Origin: Oligoflexia bacterium
GTDB lineage: Bacteria; Bdellovibrionota; UBA1018
Length of the DNA stretch: 64,000 nt
NCBI GenBank assembly: GCA_014376785.1
Contig: JACMQW010000007.1
Coordinates: 1-64,000 of the forward strand
Direction: 5' to 3'
Under the pieces are notes generated by a model. That model was not told the DNA's origin. It saw only the letters and a program-made list of their open reading frames with translations, and searched no databases. This document shows, one piece after another, positions 50,169 to 64,000 of this stretch. Position 1 is the stretch's first letter. Each line of letters opens with the position of its first letter. The position numbers were made by a program, and so were the translations under genes.

Positions 50169-51590
50169 CTATTTTCCAATACAAAATTCCGAGAAGATCC
50201 TGCCCAAAATATCATCTGGAAGCGTCTCACCAATCACTGGACCGAGCGCATTCAGCGCTTGCCGCAAGTCAGACGCGAAAAAATCTTCTCCGGGCGCCGC
50301 GAACGCTCGCTCTAGGTGTTCTTGTGCGTCTCGCACAGCCTGGAGGTGATCCAAACGGGTTAAAAGCACTTCTCCGGGCGCGCGTTCGACCAATGGGATT
50401 CCAAACTCAATAATGCCCCTCACAGAGTCCCGAATGCCGTTGCTGTCCACAACAGACACTGGATAAATGCGTTGAACGCCCAGGTCTGCGACTTTTCTGC
50501 GCGATTCCTGAACACCATCTGGGCTAATCCGGTCCGTCTTCGTAAGAATAACCATCGTCTTTTCCGAAGGTTTTCCAACCGCGCTCCAGACGGCGAGCGA
50601 TTGCTCCCATTCTTCCGAGCTTTCACCAGCCTCGACGATGAATGCGATGAAGTCACATTCGGATGCTGCACGAAGGCTTCGGTCCATTCCGATTCTTTCG
50701 ATGGCATCGTCGGTTCGAGCACGAATGCCTGCTGTGTCTTCAAGCCGAAGGGTGATGGATCGTCCGCCCTGACGAAGCGTGAGCGACTCGCGAACCACGT
50801 CGCGGGTCGTTCCTGCTTGGTCTGAGACGATCGAGCGCTCTTCTCCCAAAAGAGCGTTAAAATAGCTGGATTTGCCGGCATTTGGGCGACCAATAAAGGC
50901 CGCCTTAATTCCGTCTTGGATTTTTCTACCGCGGTCAAAAGAACTCTCGAGCTCTTCGAGGCGTTTCAAAATGTTTTGAGTCCGCTTTTTCAAAACCGGG
51001 AGTGAAAGCTCTTCGACATCTTGATCCGCAAAATCGATACCGATTTCTGCCAGCGTAACGAGTTTTCGAAGCCCTTCCGCAAGTTCGGTAATGAGCTTTG
51101 CTTGCGAGCCTTCCATTTTTTCCAACGCGAGGGTTGCTGCTCCGGCGTTTTTTGCCGCTATGAGATCAGCGACTGCCTGGGCGGCCGTAATGGATGTTTT
51201 GCCATTCCTTACAGCCCGAAAACTAAATTCTCCTGCAAGCGCCTGGCGCGATCCGAGTCCTGAAAGGGCTTCAAGCAATCTTTCCGCGACTGCGGATCCG
51301 CCGTGGATAAAAAGCTCTGCGGCTTCTTCTCCCGTGTGGGATTTCGGGTTTTCGAAGTAAACCGCCATCCCATCGTCTATTAGCGCCGTTCGTTCTTCTG
51401 TCGCTTTTGGGTCCCACATTTTCGAGCGGAAAAAAAATCGCGGGGCTTGCGCCGCGCTCCCACCTCGAGTGATTCGATCTAAGATCTCCCGCGAGCGTGG
51501 GCCACTGATTCGCACGATCGCGAGCGCCCCTCCTGGAGGCGTCGCGAGGGCGTGGATCGTGTCGTGCGAGAGGTACTGCGCCGAACTCAA
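50169..51590 (-). CDS. mnmE: tRNA modification GTPase MnmE (TrmE)
   Basis: DTIHALATPPGGALAIVRISGP; GRPNAGKSSYFNALLGEERSIVSDQAGTTRDVV; C-terminal FCIGK. Confidence 0.97.
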   Translation of the reverse strand: MSSAQYLSHDTIHALATPPGGALAIVRISGPRSREILDRITRGGSAAQAPRFFFRSKMWDPKATEERTALIDDGMAVYFENPKSHTGEEAAELFIHGGSAVAERLLEALSGLGSRQALAGEFSFRAVRNGKTSITAAQAVADLIAAKNAGAATLALEKMEGSQAKLITELAEGLRKLVTLAEIGIDFADQDVEELSLPVLKKRTQNILKRLEELESSFDRGRKIQDGIKAAFIGRPNAGKSSYFNALLGEERSIVSDQAGTTRDVVRESLTLRQGGRSITLRLEDTAGIRARTDDAIERIGMDRSLRAASECDFIAFIVEAGESSEEWEQSLAVWSAVGKPSEKTMVILTKTDRISPDGVQESRRKVADLGVQRIYPVSVVDSNGIRDSVRGIIEFGIPLVERAPGEVLLTRLDHLQAVRDAQEHLERAFAAPGEDFFASDLRQALNALGPVIGETLPDDILGRIFSEFCIGK

Positions 51591-51599
51591 GGAAAACCC

Positions 51600-53162
51600 T
51601 TAGGCTAACCTTTTATTCAGATATTTTTGCTGAGCAATCGAGGCGGCCGCATTGACGAGCATGTAGATCGTTAATCCGGCAGGAAGGTTGATCATCATCA
51701 CGCCGAAAAACAGGGGCATGAATTGCAACATTTTCGCCTGCATCGGATCGGTCGCAGTCGAAGGTGTCACCTTCTGCTGAAGCCACATCATGCCCGTCAA
51801 AAGAACCGGAGTGATGTAGAACGGATCTTTCAAAGAGAGATCCTGAATCCAGCCAAAAAACGGCGCTTGGTAGAGTTCAATCGAGCTGTAGAGCACTCGG
51901 TAGAGGGCAAAAAAGACCGGCATCTGGATCACAATCGGAAGACATCCTGCGACGGGGTTATAGCCCTGCGTCTTCATAAACGTGATCATCTCTCGGTTCA
52001 GAGATTCCTTATCGTCTTTATGTTTTTCTTTGAGCGCATTCATTTGCGGCTGGAGAGCCGCAATTTTTTTCATGCTCTTCATGGATTTGTAGGTGAGAGG
52101 GAACGTGATGAGCTTGATCAAAAGCGTCAGCAGGATAATAGAAATTCCCCAGTTACCAATGGCGGAGTTAATCCACTTCATCACTTTCAAAATCGGATAA
52201 GCGAAGAAGGTGAACCATCCGAAATCGATGGTTAAATCTAAAGAATGTTCGACCGCATGAAGCGTGTTCATTTCTTTCGGCCCGAAATAAGCCTTCAGTG
52301 GAATCCGAATCGTGTTGCCGGTAACTGGGTAAACAAGACTGATTTTAGCGTTCTTTTCGCCGGGGAGGGCTTGGGCTAGAGCTCTCGGAGCCGGGTCAGC
52401 GGGGATCAGTGCCAAAAGGAAATAACGGCTCTGGGCTGCAATCCATTTCGTTACCCCGGGCAAATCCTGAACCGGTTTTACATCTTTCAGATGCAAGCGC
52501 TCCAGTGACGTTCCTTGATAAGCTAAGAGCTGCCGATCATTTGCTTCGTGATCTTCAAGTGGGGCTTTCGCTCCGACAGACACGAATGCGTAGTTCGGTT
52601 TTTTCGTTTTAAACTCTGCAGTGAGGACTAAATCGACCCACTTTTTATCCGCGCCATAGCTGTACTCACGGGTCAGCTTGAGATTCGCATCTTCGTAATT
52701 CCAGATGGCTCCGCCTTCGGAAGCTTTCATGGTTCCTTGAACATTCGAAGCATAAGCCAAGTCGGGAAGGTCGAATGCAAATTCCCCCTCTCCGCCGTTG
52801 TTCTGAGTGACTTCAACCATGTCGATCGTCGGTGCGTCTTTTTTCATCTCACGCTTGTAAGCGGTGAGTTTCCAGTCGGTGAAAAACCTTCCTGCATCGC
52901 CGATGAACGCGGGTCCGGTTCCGGTAGAAATCTCCGTGCTTTTCGCGATAATTTCTTTTTGCGAAATCGCCTGGACGCTTCCACTTAATGCGCCACTACT
53001 GGTCGCCGTGTTCGTGGAATTCGTTCCTGAAGAACCGCCGGCGGTCATCGTCGTGGTTTCTACTGCCGTCGGTTTTGGCATCCTTGGCTCGATGTAAAAC
53101 TTCTGCCAGCCAACGAATACGATGAGGGAAAGTCCGATAGCGATCAACGTCTTACGATCCAT
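51600..53162 (-). CDS. yidC: Membrane protein insertase YidC
   Basis: N-terminal TM and large periplasmic domain; GNWGISIILLTLLIKLITFPLTYKSMKSMKKIAALQPQMNALKEKH; PVAGCLPIVIQMPVFFALYRVL. Confidence 0.97.
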   Translation of the reverse strand: MDRKTLIAIGLSLIVFVGWQKFYIEPRMPKPTAVETTTMTAGGSSGTNSTNTATSSGALSGSVQAISQKEIIAKSTEISTGTGPAFIGDAGRFFTDWKLTAYKREMKKDAPTIDMVEVTQNNGGEGEFAFDLPDLAYASNVQGTMKASEGGAIWNYEDANLKLTREYSYGADKKWVDLVLTAEFKTKKPNYAFVSVGAKAPLEDHEANDRQLLAYQGTSLERLHLKDVKPVQDLPGVTKWIAAQSRYFLLALIPADPAPRALAQALPGEKNAKISLVYPVTGNTIRIPLKAYFGPKEMNTLHAVEHSLDLTIDFGWFTFFAYPILKVMKWINSAIGNWGISIILLTLLIKLITFPLTYKSMKSMKKIAALQPQMNALKEKHKDDKESLNREMITFMKTQGYNPVAGCLPIVIQMPVFFALYRVLYSSIELYQAPFFGWIQDLSLKDPFYITPVLLTGMMWLQQKVTPSTATDPMQAKMLQFMPLFFGVMMINLPAGLTIYMLVNAAASIAQQKYLNKRLA

Positions 53163-53179
53163 AAGTCAGGTCTGCTTTC

Positions 53180-53425
53180 TCAATTTTTTTCAGGAACCGG
53201 ATCATATCCGCATCCACCCCAAGGGTGGCAACGCAAGAGGCGGCGAAGTCCTAACCCGCCTCCAGCCCAAATCCCGTGAGTTTCAACGGCATCGCCAAAA
53301 TAGCGGCTACACGTCGGCTCAAAACGACACCCGTAAGCTGGTCCTACAAGGGCGTGGATAAAAGGCGATATGATCCTTCTATACAGATTAACGAGCGCGT
53401 TTGAAACGAGCCATTTCGCGCTCAC
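53180..53425 (-). CDS. yidD: Membrane protein insertion efficiency factor YidD (start uncertain)
   Basis: [38 protein letters not shown]...[15 protein letters not shown] at 53425 chosen tentatively, overlaps rnpA. Confidence 0.88.
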   Translation of the reverse strand: MSAKWLVSNALVNLYRRIISPFIHALVGPAYGCRFEPTCSRYFGDAVETHGIWAGGGLGLRRLLRCHPWGGCGYDPVPEKN

Positions 53426-53762
53426 TCGGGAACTCCTCTTCCAGTGTGTGGCGAAGGCGCCGGGCATATTCATAATCAAGTCGACGCCCCCCCGAAATCA
53501 CGACGTTGTAGTCGTAACTTCCTAGGGGCGTTTTCATTTTTCTGAAAGCTTCGCGAATGGTTCTTTTCACTCGGTTCCGCTCAACGGAATTGCACTTCGT
53601 CTTAATCGTTACGCCCAACCGGAAATATCCGAGTTCATTTGGCAGACGAAAAATCGCGCACTCGCGAAGACGCAAGACATCACTCCCCTGGAAGAATTTC
53701 AAAAACTCCCAGTGGTAATGAAGGCGGTATTCGGGTCCGTAGGAAAAATTACTTGGCGGCAA
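53388..53762 (-). CDS. rnpA: Ribonuclease P protein component (start uncertain)
   Basis: [33 protein letters not shown] motif; TTG at 53762 or ORF start 53789, either overlaps rpmH. Confidence 0.92.
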   Translation of the reverse strand: MPPSNFSYGPEYRLHYHWEFLKFFQGSDVLRLRECAIFRLPNELGYFRLGVTIKTKCNSVERNRVKRTIREAFRKMKTPLGSYDYNVVISGGRRLDYEYARRLRHTLEEEFPSEREMARFKRAR

Positions 53763-53898
53763 TCGTCGATGCGAGGCGCTTACGGCCACGGGTCCGGCGA
53801 CGCGCTAAGATTTTTTTGCCGTTCTTCGTCTTCATGCGCGCGCGGAATCCGTGACGGCGACGGCGCTTGGTACGTGACGGTTGGAGTGTACGTTTCAT
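53749..53898 (-). CDS. rpmH: 50S ribosomal protein L34
   Basis: Translated by hand: [49 protein letters not shown] (absent from the ORF track because it is short). Confidence 0.97.
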   Translation of the reverse strand: MKRTLQPSRTKRRRRHGFRARMKTKNGKKILARRRTRGRKRLASTIAAK

Positions 53899-54033
53899 AA
53901 ACTAAATCCTCGGAAATAAAAAATTAAGAGGCCCATGTTTACTCAAAGCGACCCCGTGTCGTCAAGGGAAGGTTGTCAGTGACAGATTTCCCATGCTAAT
54001 CCCCTAGAAAACGGGGCGGATGGCAGTCGTAGT

Positions 54034-55509
54034 ATGCGAACACTTTTACAATTCGACGATTCTCAATGGCCAGAGGTCTGGCGCGCCGTCTATCGTCATC
54101 TGGAAACAGAAGGGACGCTGACCCCGCAACAACTCCAGCTTTGGATCGCCCCGCTGCGCCTCCTAGGAATCGCCGAAGGCCCAAATCACGAGGGTTTTCG
54201 CGTTCAAATGGCGGCCCAGACGGATTTCGCAAGTCACTGGATCGTCTCTCATTTCCAAATCCAAATTGAGCAAGCCTTCACTCAGATTCTCGGGCAACCT
54301 GCTTCTCTAAGCGTCGTCGTGTCGCTTTCGGACGGAGCCTCCCAAACCGCAGAACCGCCTGTAGAAAAGCTCTCTGCGCCGCCCGGTACCGTTTCATCGC
54401 CTCGTTCCGAGCCGCGACCGCCTGCGCAAGCGGACCCCGTTCCGGATTCAGGTGTCCTCTGGGGCGCAATGAGCCGCAGTCCGCAAACCCAATCCTCTCA
54501 GTTTGATCCGCGGTACACTTTCGATACCTTTGTCGTCGGAGCGTCGAATCAGTTTGCTCATGCTTCTTCTTTTGCGGTTTCGGAGAATCCCGCTCGCCAA
54601 TACAATCCGCTTTTCCTCTATTCACAGCCAGGATTGGGGAAAACCCACCTTCTGCATGCCATCGCAAACCAAGTCTTAGCTCACAATCCGAATTCGCGAG
54701 TGCTCTACATCTCTGCCGAACGGTTCGTGAATGAAATGATCGAGTCGATCCAGCATCACAAAACGACGGAATTTCGAAAGAAATACCGAGATAGTTACGA
54801 TGTGATTCTTTTCGATGACATCCAGTTCATCGCGGGAAAAGAGCGCACCGAGGAAGAGTTTTTTCACACGTTCAACGCTCTCCATTCTTCAAAACGACAA
54901 ATTGTTTTGACGAGCGACCGGCCTCCAAAAGAAATCGAGGGGCTTGAAGAGCGGTTGCGGACTCGGTTTGAATGGGGACTGATTGCTGATATCACCCCGC
55001 CGGAAATTGAGACGCGAATCGCGATCCTGAAAGCCAAAGCGGAACGCGATGACATCTACCTTCCAGACGACGTGGCCACTTTTTTAGCCACGTACATTAA
55101 GTCGAATGTTCGGGAACTTGAAGGAGTGCTGATCAAGCTTCAGGCCCACGCGTCTCTCACGGGTGCGGAACTCTCGCTGGAACTCGCAAAGCAGCAGCTG
55201 AAAATTGTCGTCCCCGAACAGGGATCGAATTACACCATCGAGTCGATCCAATCCGCCGTGGCAAAACACTTCCGGCTGAAAGCGTCTGACTTCAAATCAA
55301 ACTCTAAGCAGCGTTCCGTTGCTCGCCCTAGGCAAATTGCGATGTATTTGATTCGCAAATACACCAGCCTCGGATTCAAAGAGATCGGCCAGTTTTTTGG
55401 GGGCCGAGATCACACCACGATCATGCACGCGTGCCGAGAAATCGAAAAAAAGATCGACGCAGATCCCGAAATAAAAGACGCCGTCGAAGCCATCCAAAAC
55501 CTCCTCTAA
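54034..55509 (+). CDS. dnaA: Chromosomal replication initiator DnaA
   Basis: NPLFLYSQPGLGKTHLLHAIANQVL; ILFDDIQFIAGKERTEEEFFHTFN; SLGFKEIGQFFGGRDHTTIMHACREIEKKI. Confidence 0.98.
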   Translation: MRTLLQFDDSQWPEVWRAVYRHLETEGTLTPQQLQLWIAPLRLLGIAEGPNHEGFRVQMAAQTDFASHWIVSHFQIQIEQAFTQILGQPASLSVVVSLSDGASQTAEPPVEKLSAPPGTVSSPRSEPRPPAQADPVPDSGVLWGAMSRSPQTQSSQFDPRYTFDTFVVGASNQFAHASSFAVSENPARQYNPLFLYSQPGLGKTHLLHAIANQVLAHNPNSRVLYISAERFVNEMIESIQHHKTTEFRKKYRDSYDVILFDDIQFIAGKERTEEEFFHTFNALHSSKRQIVLTSDRPPKEIEGLEERLRTRFEWGLIADITPPEIETRIAILKAKAERDDIYLPDDVATFLATYIKSNVRELEGVLIKLQAHASLTGAELSLELAKQQLKIVVPEQGSNYTIESIQSAVAKHFRLKASDFKSNSKQRSVARPRQIAMYLIRKYTSLGFKEIGQFFGGRDHTTIMHACREIEKKIDADPEIKDAVEAIQNLL

Positions 55510-56154
55510 CTTTACTTTCAAAGTGTTCTGCCGCGGGGTAAATTACGACTCTTCGCGCGACAGCTGACTATTCGCACTCCTGCGTCGACTTTTTGACTAG
55601 TCACTCGTTTCAAGGGTTTTCCGAAGACTAATAAAGTCGGACAAACGATTTCGGGGGATGTTCTTTCACAAAGGCAGAGAATTTTTGGGGGATGAAAGAG
55701 TCCCCAAAACAGTTATCCCCAGGACATCCGCAAAGTTATCCCCAGAAATTTATTTGATAAGTATTTGTAATTATTAAGCTATTAAAGTTACCCCCTGTGT
55801 GGATAACTTTTGGGGAGTGTTTTGGTGTGGGTTAAAAGTTATCCACATGTTTATTTGTGGATAACTCCCGCGCTTTAAATCGATTCATTTCTGAAAACAG
55901 TGAATGACCGAGTAATTAACCCAACTACTCAACTTCATCCCCAAACGCGGGTTGAAAACTTGGGGATACCGTGGTCTTTCTACGCACATCGAGATCCATC
56001 CCCAATTCTGGGAAACGATCCCCGAGAGATTTCCACCGGATTACTCCCGTGGTTTCTATTGGAGTTTCATAGTGTTAGGTGAGTTTTCCACAAATCCACA
56101 GGCCCTATGACGACTACTAGTATTTATATATATATCTCTTAAGAAGAGGACCCA
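55510..56154. other. oriC: Putative replication origin oriC (dnaA-dnaN intergenic region)
   Basis: About 640-bp non-coding gap with clustered DnaA boxes: TTATCCCCA 55713-55721 and 55736-55744; TGTGGATAA 55798-55806 and 55856-55864; TTATCCACA 55839-55847; AT-rich tracts; strand bias flips here. Confidence 0.9.
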
Positions 56155-57261
56155 ATGAAGTTCACCATTCACCGCAATCCTTTTCTGGAAGCTTTAAGCA
56201 AAGCCCAATCCGTGGTGGAGAAAAAGAACACGGTTCCCATTCTGGCAAACATTCTCTTCTCGGTAGACGGCGAAACGCTCTCTGTTTCAGCAACCGATTT
56301 AGAGGTTGGTCTGAAGTCCATGCTGGCGATCACTAAAGGGGAATCTGGCAAGGTGACGCTCTCTGCTAAATCCTTGCTCGATATCGTGAAGGAACTGCCT
56401 CAAGCGGAAATTGAAATTTCCAAAAAAGAAAATGATTGGGTGGAAATTGTCTGTGGGAAGTCTCGCTTCAAAGTCGTTTCTCTTTCCGCAAATGAGTACC
56501 CGGCACTTCCTGCGTTCGAAGAGAAAAAATACTTCGACGCAAAAATTGAAGGCCTAAAAGAAATGATCGACCGCACCAGCTTTGCGGTTTCCACTGATGC
56601 AACCCGGTACTTGATGAACGGGGTTTTCTTCGAGCCCCTCGAAAAAAACATCATGCGCATGACTGCAACCGACGGTCACCGCCTCGCATTCATGGACACT
56701 GAAGTTTTTTCGGTCATGCCCGAGTTTAAGAGAGGCGTGATCATCCCCCGTAAAGGTTTGATTGAACTTCGCAAATTTCTAGATGAAGGCGACGCGACTA
56801 TCGGTCTCGCGTTTGAGCGGGGTTACGTGTTTGCTCATCTGGGCGGAAGTTATCTTTTCATCCGACTCATTGAAGGCGAATATCCAGACTACCGTCAAGT
56901 TATCCCCAAGATGACCGATCGTGTGGCCAAGATCGATAAAGCAACTTTCCATCATGCGCTGAAAAGAGTGAGTCTTTTGGCTCATGAGAAATCGAAAGGC
57001 GTGAAATTTTCAATCCAGCCGGAAATGCTCACCATCTACTCGAGCAATCCCGACCTCGGAGAAGCGAAAGAAGAAATCGACGTGGAGTATTCGGGTGAAG
57101 CGATCTCGATTGGTTTTAATGCAAAATATTTACTCGAGTGCCTCGCAGTCACTCCGGTAGAAAAATTAGAGCTCCATTTCAAAGATCATTTGAGCCCGGG
57201 AATTCTAAGGGGTGAAGGCCAGCCAAATCACACCTATGTTGTCATGCCGATGAGGATCTAG
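56155..57261 (+). CDS. dnaN: DNA polymerase III beta sliding clamp
   Basis: MKFTIHRNPFLEALSKAQSVVEKKNTVPILANILFSV...; C-terminal HTYVVMPMRI. Confidence 0.98.
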   Translation: MKFTIHRNPFLEALSKAQSVVEKKNTVPILANILFSVDGETLSVSATDLEVGLKSMLAITKGESGKVTLSAKSLLDIVKELPQAEIEISKKENDWVEIVCGKSRFKVVSLSANEYPALPAFEEKKYFDAKIEGLKEMIDRTSFAVSTDATRYLMNGVFFEPLEKNIMRMTATDGHRLAFMDTEVFSVMPEFKRGVIIPRKGLIELRKFLDEGDATIGLAFERGYVFAHLGGSYLFIRLIEGEYPDYRQVIPKMTDRVAKIDKATFHHALKRVSLLAHEKSKGVKFSIQPEMLTIYSSNPDLGEAKEEIDVEYSGEAISIGFNAKYLLECLAVTPVEKLELHFKDHLSPGILRGEGQPNHTYVVMPMRI

Positions 57262-57269
57262 ATCTCGCC

Positions 57270-61958
<4,689 letters not shown>

Positions 61959-61970
61959 CAGGAAAAATTT

Positions 61971-64000
61971 ATGGCTGAGAATGGTAACGTAGAAAACCAA
62001 GGGAACGTCACGAACGTCAATATCGAAGATGAAATGAGAGGAGCCTACCTCGATTACGCAATGAGCGTGATCGTGGGCCGCGCACTCCCCGACGTCAGGG
62101 ATGGATTAAAACCCGTGCACCGCCGGGTTCTCTTTTCGATGAACGAACAAAACATTACGCACAATCGACCGTTCGTAAAATCGGCGCGCGTGGTGGGAGA
62201 CGTCATCGGGAAATACCACCCTCACGGAGATACCGCCGTTTACGACGCCCTTGTTCGACTCGCCCAAGATTTCTCGCTTCGCTACCCTCTTATTCGCGGG
62301 CAGGGAAACTTCGGATCCGTGGACGGCGATTTCCCCGCAGCAATGCGGTACACCGAAGCGAAAATGGAGAAGATCACGGATGAACTTCTGGCAGATATCG
62401 ACAAGGAAACTGTCGATTTCGGCCCTAACTACGATGATTCCTTGCAGGAACCTCTCGTCCTACCTTCCCGATTGCCAAATCTTTTGATTAACGGATCCAG
62501 TGGGATCGCTGTGGGAATGGCCACGAATATTCCTCCGCACAACCTAACCGAAGTGGTGGACGCAACCCTTGCGCTCATCGAAAAGCCCCAGCTCTCAACC
62601 GATGATCTCCTTGAGTATGTGAAAGGACCCGACTTTCCGACCGCCGGTATTATTTTCGGTGGCAATGGAGTGAAAGAAGCTTACCGAACCGGTCGAGGTT
62701 CAGTCACCATGCGTGCTCGCGTCGATATCGAAACGCTTAAAAATGACCGAGAGCGAATCGTCATCACCGAAATTCCATATCAAGTGAATAAGGCGCGACT
62801 GATCGAGCGGATTGCGGACCTCGTTCGAGATAAAAAAATCGAAGGAATTTCTGATCTTCGTGACGAATCAGATCGAACGGGAATGCGAATCGTAGTCGAG
62901 ACGAAAAAAGGCGAAAACGCTAACGTTCTCTTAAATCGCCTCTACAAACTGACTCAGCTTCAAGACAATTTTTCCTACAACATGCTGGCCATTCATCAAG
63001 GGCAGCCAAAGACGTTTAATCTTCGCGACATGCTTTGGGCGTTTGTTGAGCACCGGAAAGACGTCGTGGTTCGCCGAACCATTTTCGAACTGAGAAAAGC
63101 GGAAGCGCGCGCGCACATTTTAGAAGGTCTTAAAAAAGCAGTCGAGCACATCGATGAAGTGATTGCCCTCATCAAAGGGTCCAAGGGGCCCGAGGAAGCT
63201 AAAGACGGCCTCCAAATTAAATTCCAGTTCAGTGAGATTCAAGCCCAAGCCATTTTGGAGATGCGTCTTCAAAGATTAACGGGTCTGGAACGCGATAAAA
63301 TCATCGATGAATACAATGAAATTTTGAAAGTAATCGGACGACTGAAGGAAATTCTCGGAAGCGAAAAGCTCGTATTTGGAATCATTGAGGCAGAACTTCG
63401 TGATATTCGTGATCGCTTCGGTGATAAGCGCCGAACCGAAATCATCTACAACGCGACGAGCGAGTTCGAAGAAGAAGAACTGATCGCCGATACTGAGACC
63501 CTCGTTTCGATTACCCATACGGGATACATCAAGCGAACGGATCCTTCTCAGTTCCGCTCCCAGCACCGTGGCGGTAAGGGAATCAAGGGGATGACCACGA
63601 CGGAAGAAGATTTCGTCACGTCGATCTACCACACCAACACGCTCTCTTTTCTTCTCTGTTTCACTGATAAAGGCCGGATGTACTGGCTGAAAGTGTACAA
63701 GATTCCTGAGGCGGCACGGACAGCGAAAGGCAAGGCGATCGTTAACCTGCTGGCCCTTCAGCCGAATGAGAAGATCAAAGCGATCCTTCCAGTGAAAGAA
63801 TTCACGGATAATGAGTTTATTATTATGGTGACGCGAAATGGGATCATCAAGAAAACCGCCCTTTCGGACTTCTCAAATGTCCGCGCGGCCGGAATCATCG
63901 CGCTGACGACCGATGAAGGCGATGAACTAAACAACGCGCGAATCACTCACGGCACAAACGATATTTTCCTTTGTTCTCGAGAAGGAATGTCCATTCGATT
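61971..64000 (+). CDS. gyrA: DNA gyrase subunit A (3' truncated by window edge)
   Basis: Translated by hand: [57 protein letters not shown]...[26 protein letters not shown]; open to the window end, hence absent from the ORF track. Confidence 0.97.
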   Translation, partial: MAENGNVENQGNVTNVNIEDEMRGAYLDYAMSVIVGRALPDVRDGLKPVHRRVLFSMNEQNITHNRPFVKSARVVGDVIGKYHPHGDTAVYDALVRLAQDFSLRYPLIRGQGNFGSVDGDFPAAMRYTEAKMEKITDELLADIDKETVDFGPNYDDSLQEPLVLPSRLPNLLINGSSGIAVGMATNIPPHNLTEVVDATLALIEKPQLSTDDLLEYVKGPDFPTAGIIFGGNGVKEAYRTGRGSVTMRARVDIETLKNDRERIVITEIPYQVNKARLIERIADLVRDKKIEGISDLRDESDRTGMRIVVETKKGENANVLLNRLYKLTQLQDNFSYNMLAIHQGQPKTFNLRDMLWAFVEHRKDVVVRRTIFELRKAEARAHILEGLKKAVEHIDEVIALIKGSKGPEEAKDGLQIKFQFSEIQAQAILEMRLQRLTGLERDKIIDEYNEILKVIGRLKEILGSEKLVFGIIEAELRDIRDRFGDKRRTEIIYNATSEFEEEELIADTETLVSITHTGYIKRTDPSQFRSQHRGGKGIKGMTTTEEDFVTSIYHTNTLSFLLCFTDKGRMYWLKVYKIPEAARTAKGKAIVNLLALQPNEKIKAILPVKEFTDNEFIIMVTRNGIIKKTALSDFSNVRAAGIIALTTDEGDELNNARITHGTNDIFLCSREGMSIR

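Noticed and set aside
50420-50938. 172-aa minus-strand ORF
   Set aside because: Alternative frame within mnmE, which has intact G-domain motifs.

Overview
This 64-kb window is a chromosomal core region spanning the replication origin. The product types and gene order suggest a Bdellovibrio-like bacterium (inference from family content; no search was run). From left to right it holds: a MurNAc-recycling cluster (amgK/murU convergent with anmK); a csrA-fliW/flg operon (flgF,G,A,H,I,J,M,N,K,L); folD-gcvT-gcvH convergent with gcvP; a TonB-like protein, a class A PBP, a patatin-like lipoprotein and tlyA-dxs-xseB; a MltD-like lytic transglycosylase; an F1Fo ATP synthase operon (b', b, delta, alpha, gamma, beta, epsilon); bactofilin-parB-parA with two perfect parS sites; rsmG-mnmG; an acyl-CoA/methylmalonyl-CoA mutase cluster; mnmE-yidC-yidD-rnpA-rpmH; and dnaA-[oriC]-dnaN-recF-gyrB-fabH-like-gyrA (gyrA runs off the end). 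I did not find an obvious new defence or mobile system; there is no CRISPR array, tRNA, rRNA or transposase that I can support. The observations most worth a second look are: an in-frame TAA inside atpA at 36523-36525, with nearby non-consensus residues; an oriC with canonical and ATCCCCA-type DnaA boxes plus a DnaA-trio-like tract just upstream of dnaN; a small ORF between flgI and flgJ joined to both by ATGA overlaps; a patatin-like lipoprotein that appears to lack its catalytic serine; a Cys-rich exported protein translationally coupled to fliW; bactofilin in the parAB operon; and a KAS III gene coupled between gyrB and gyrA.
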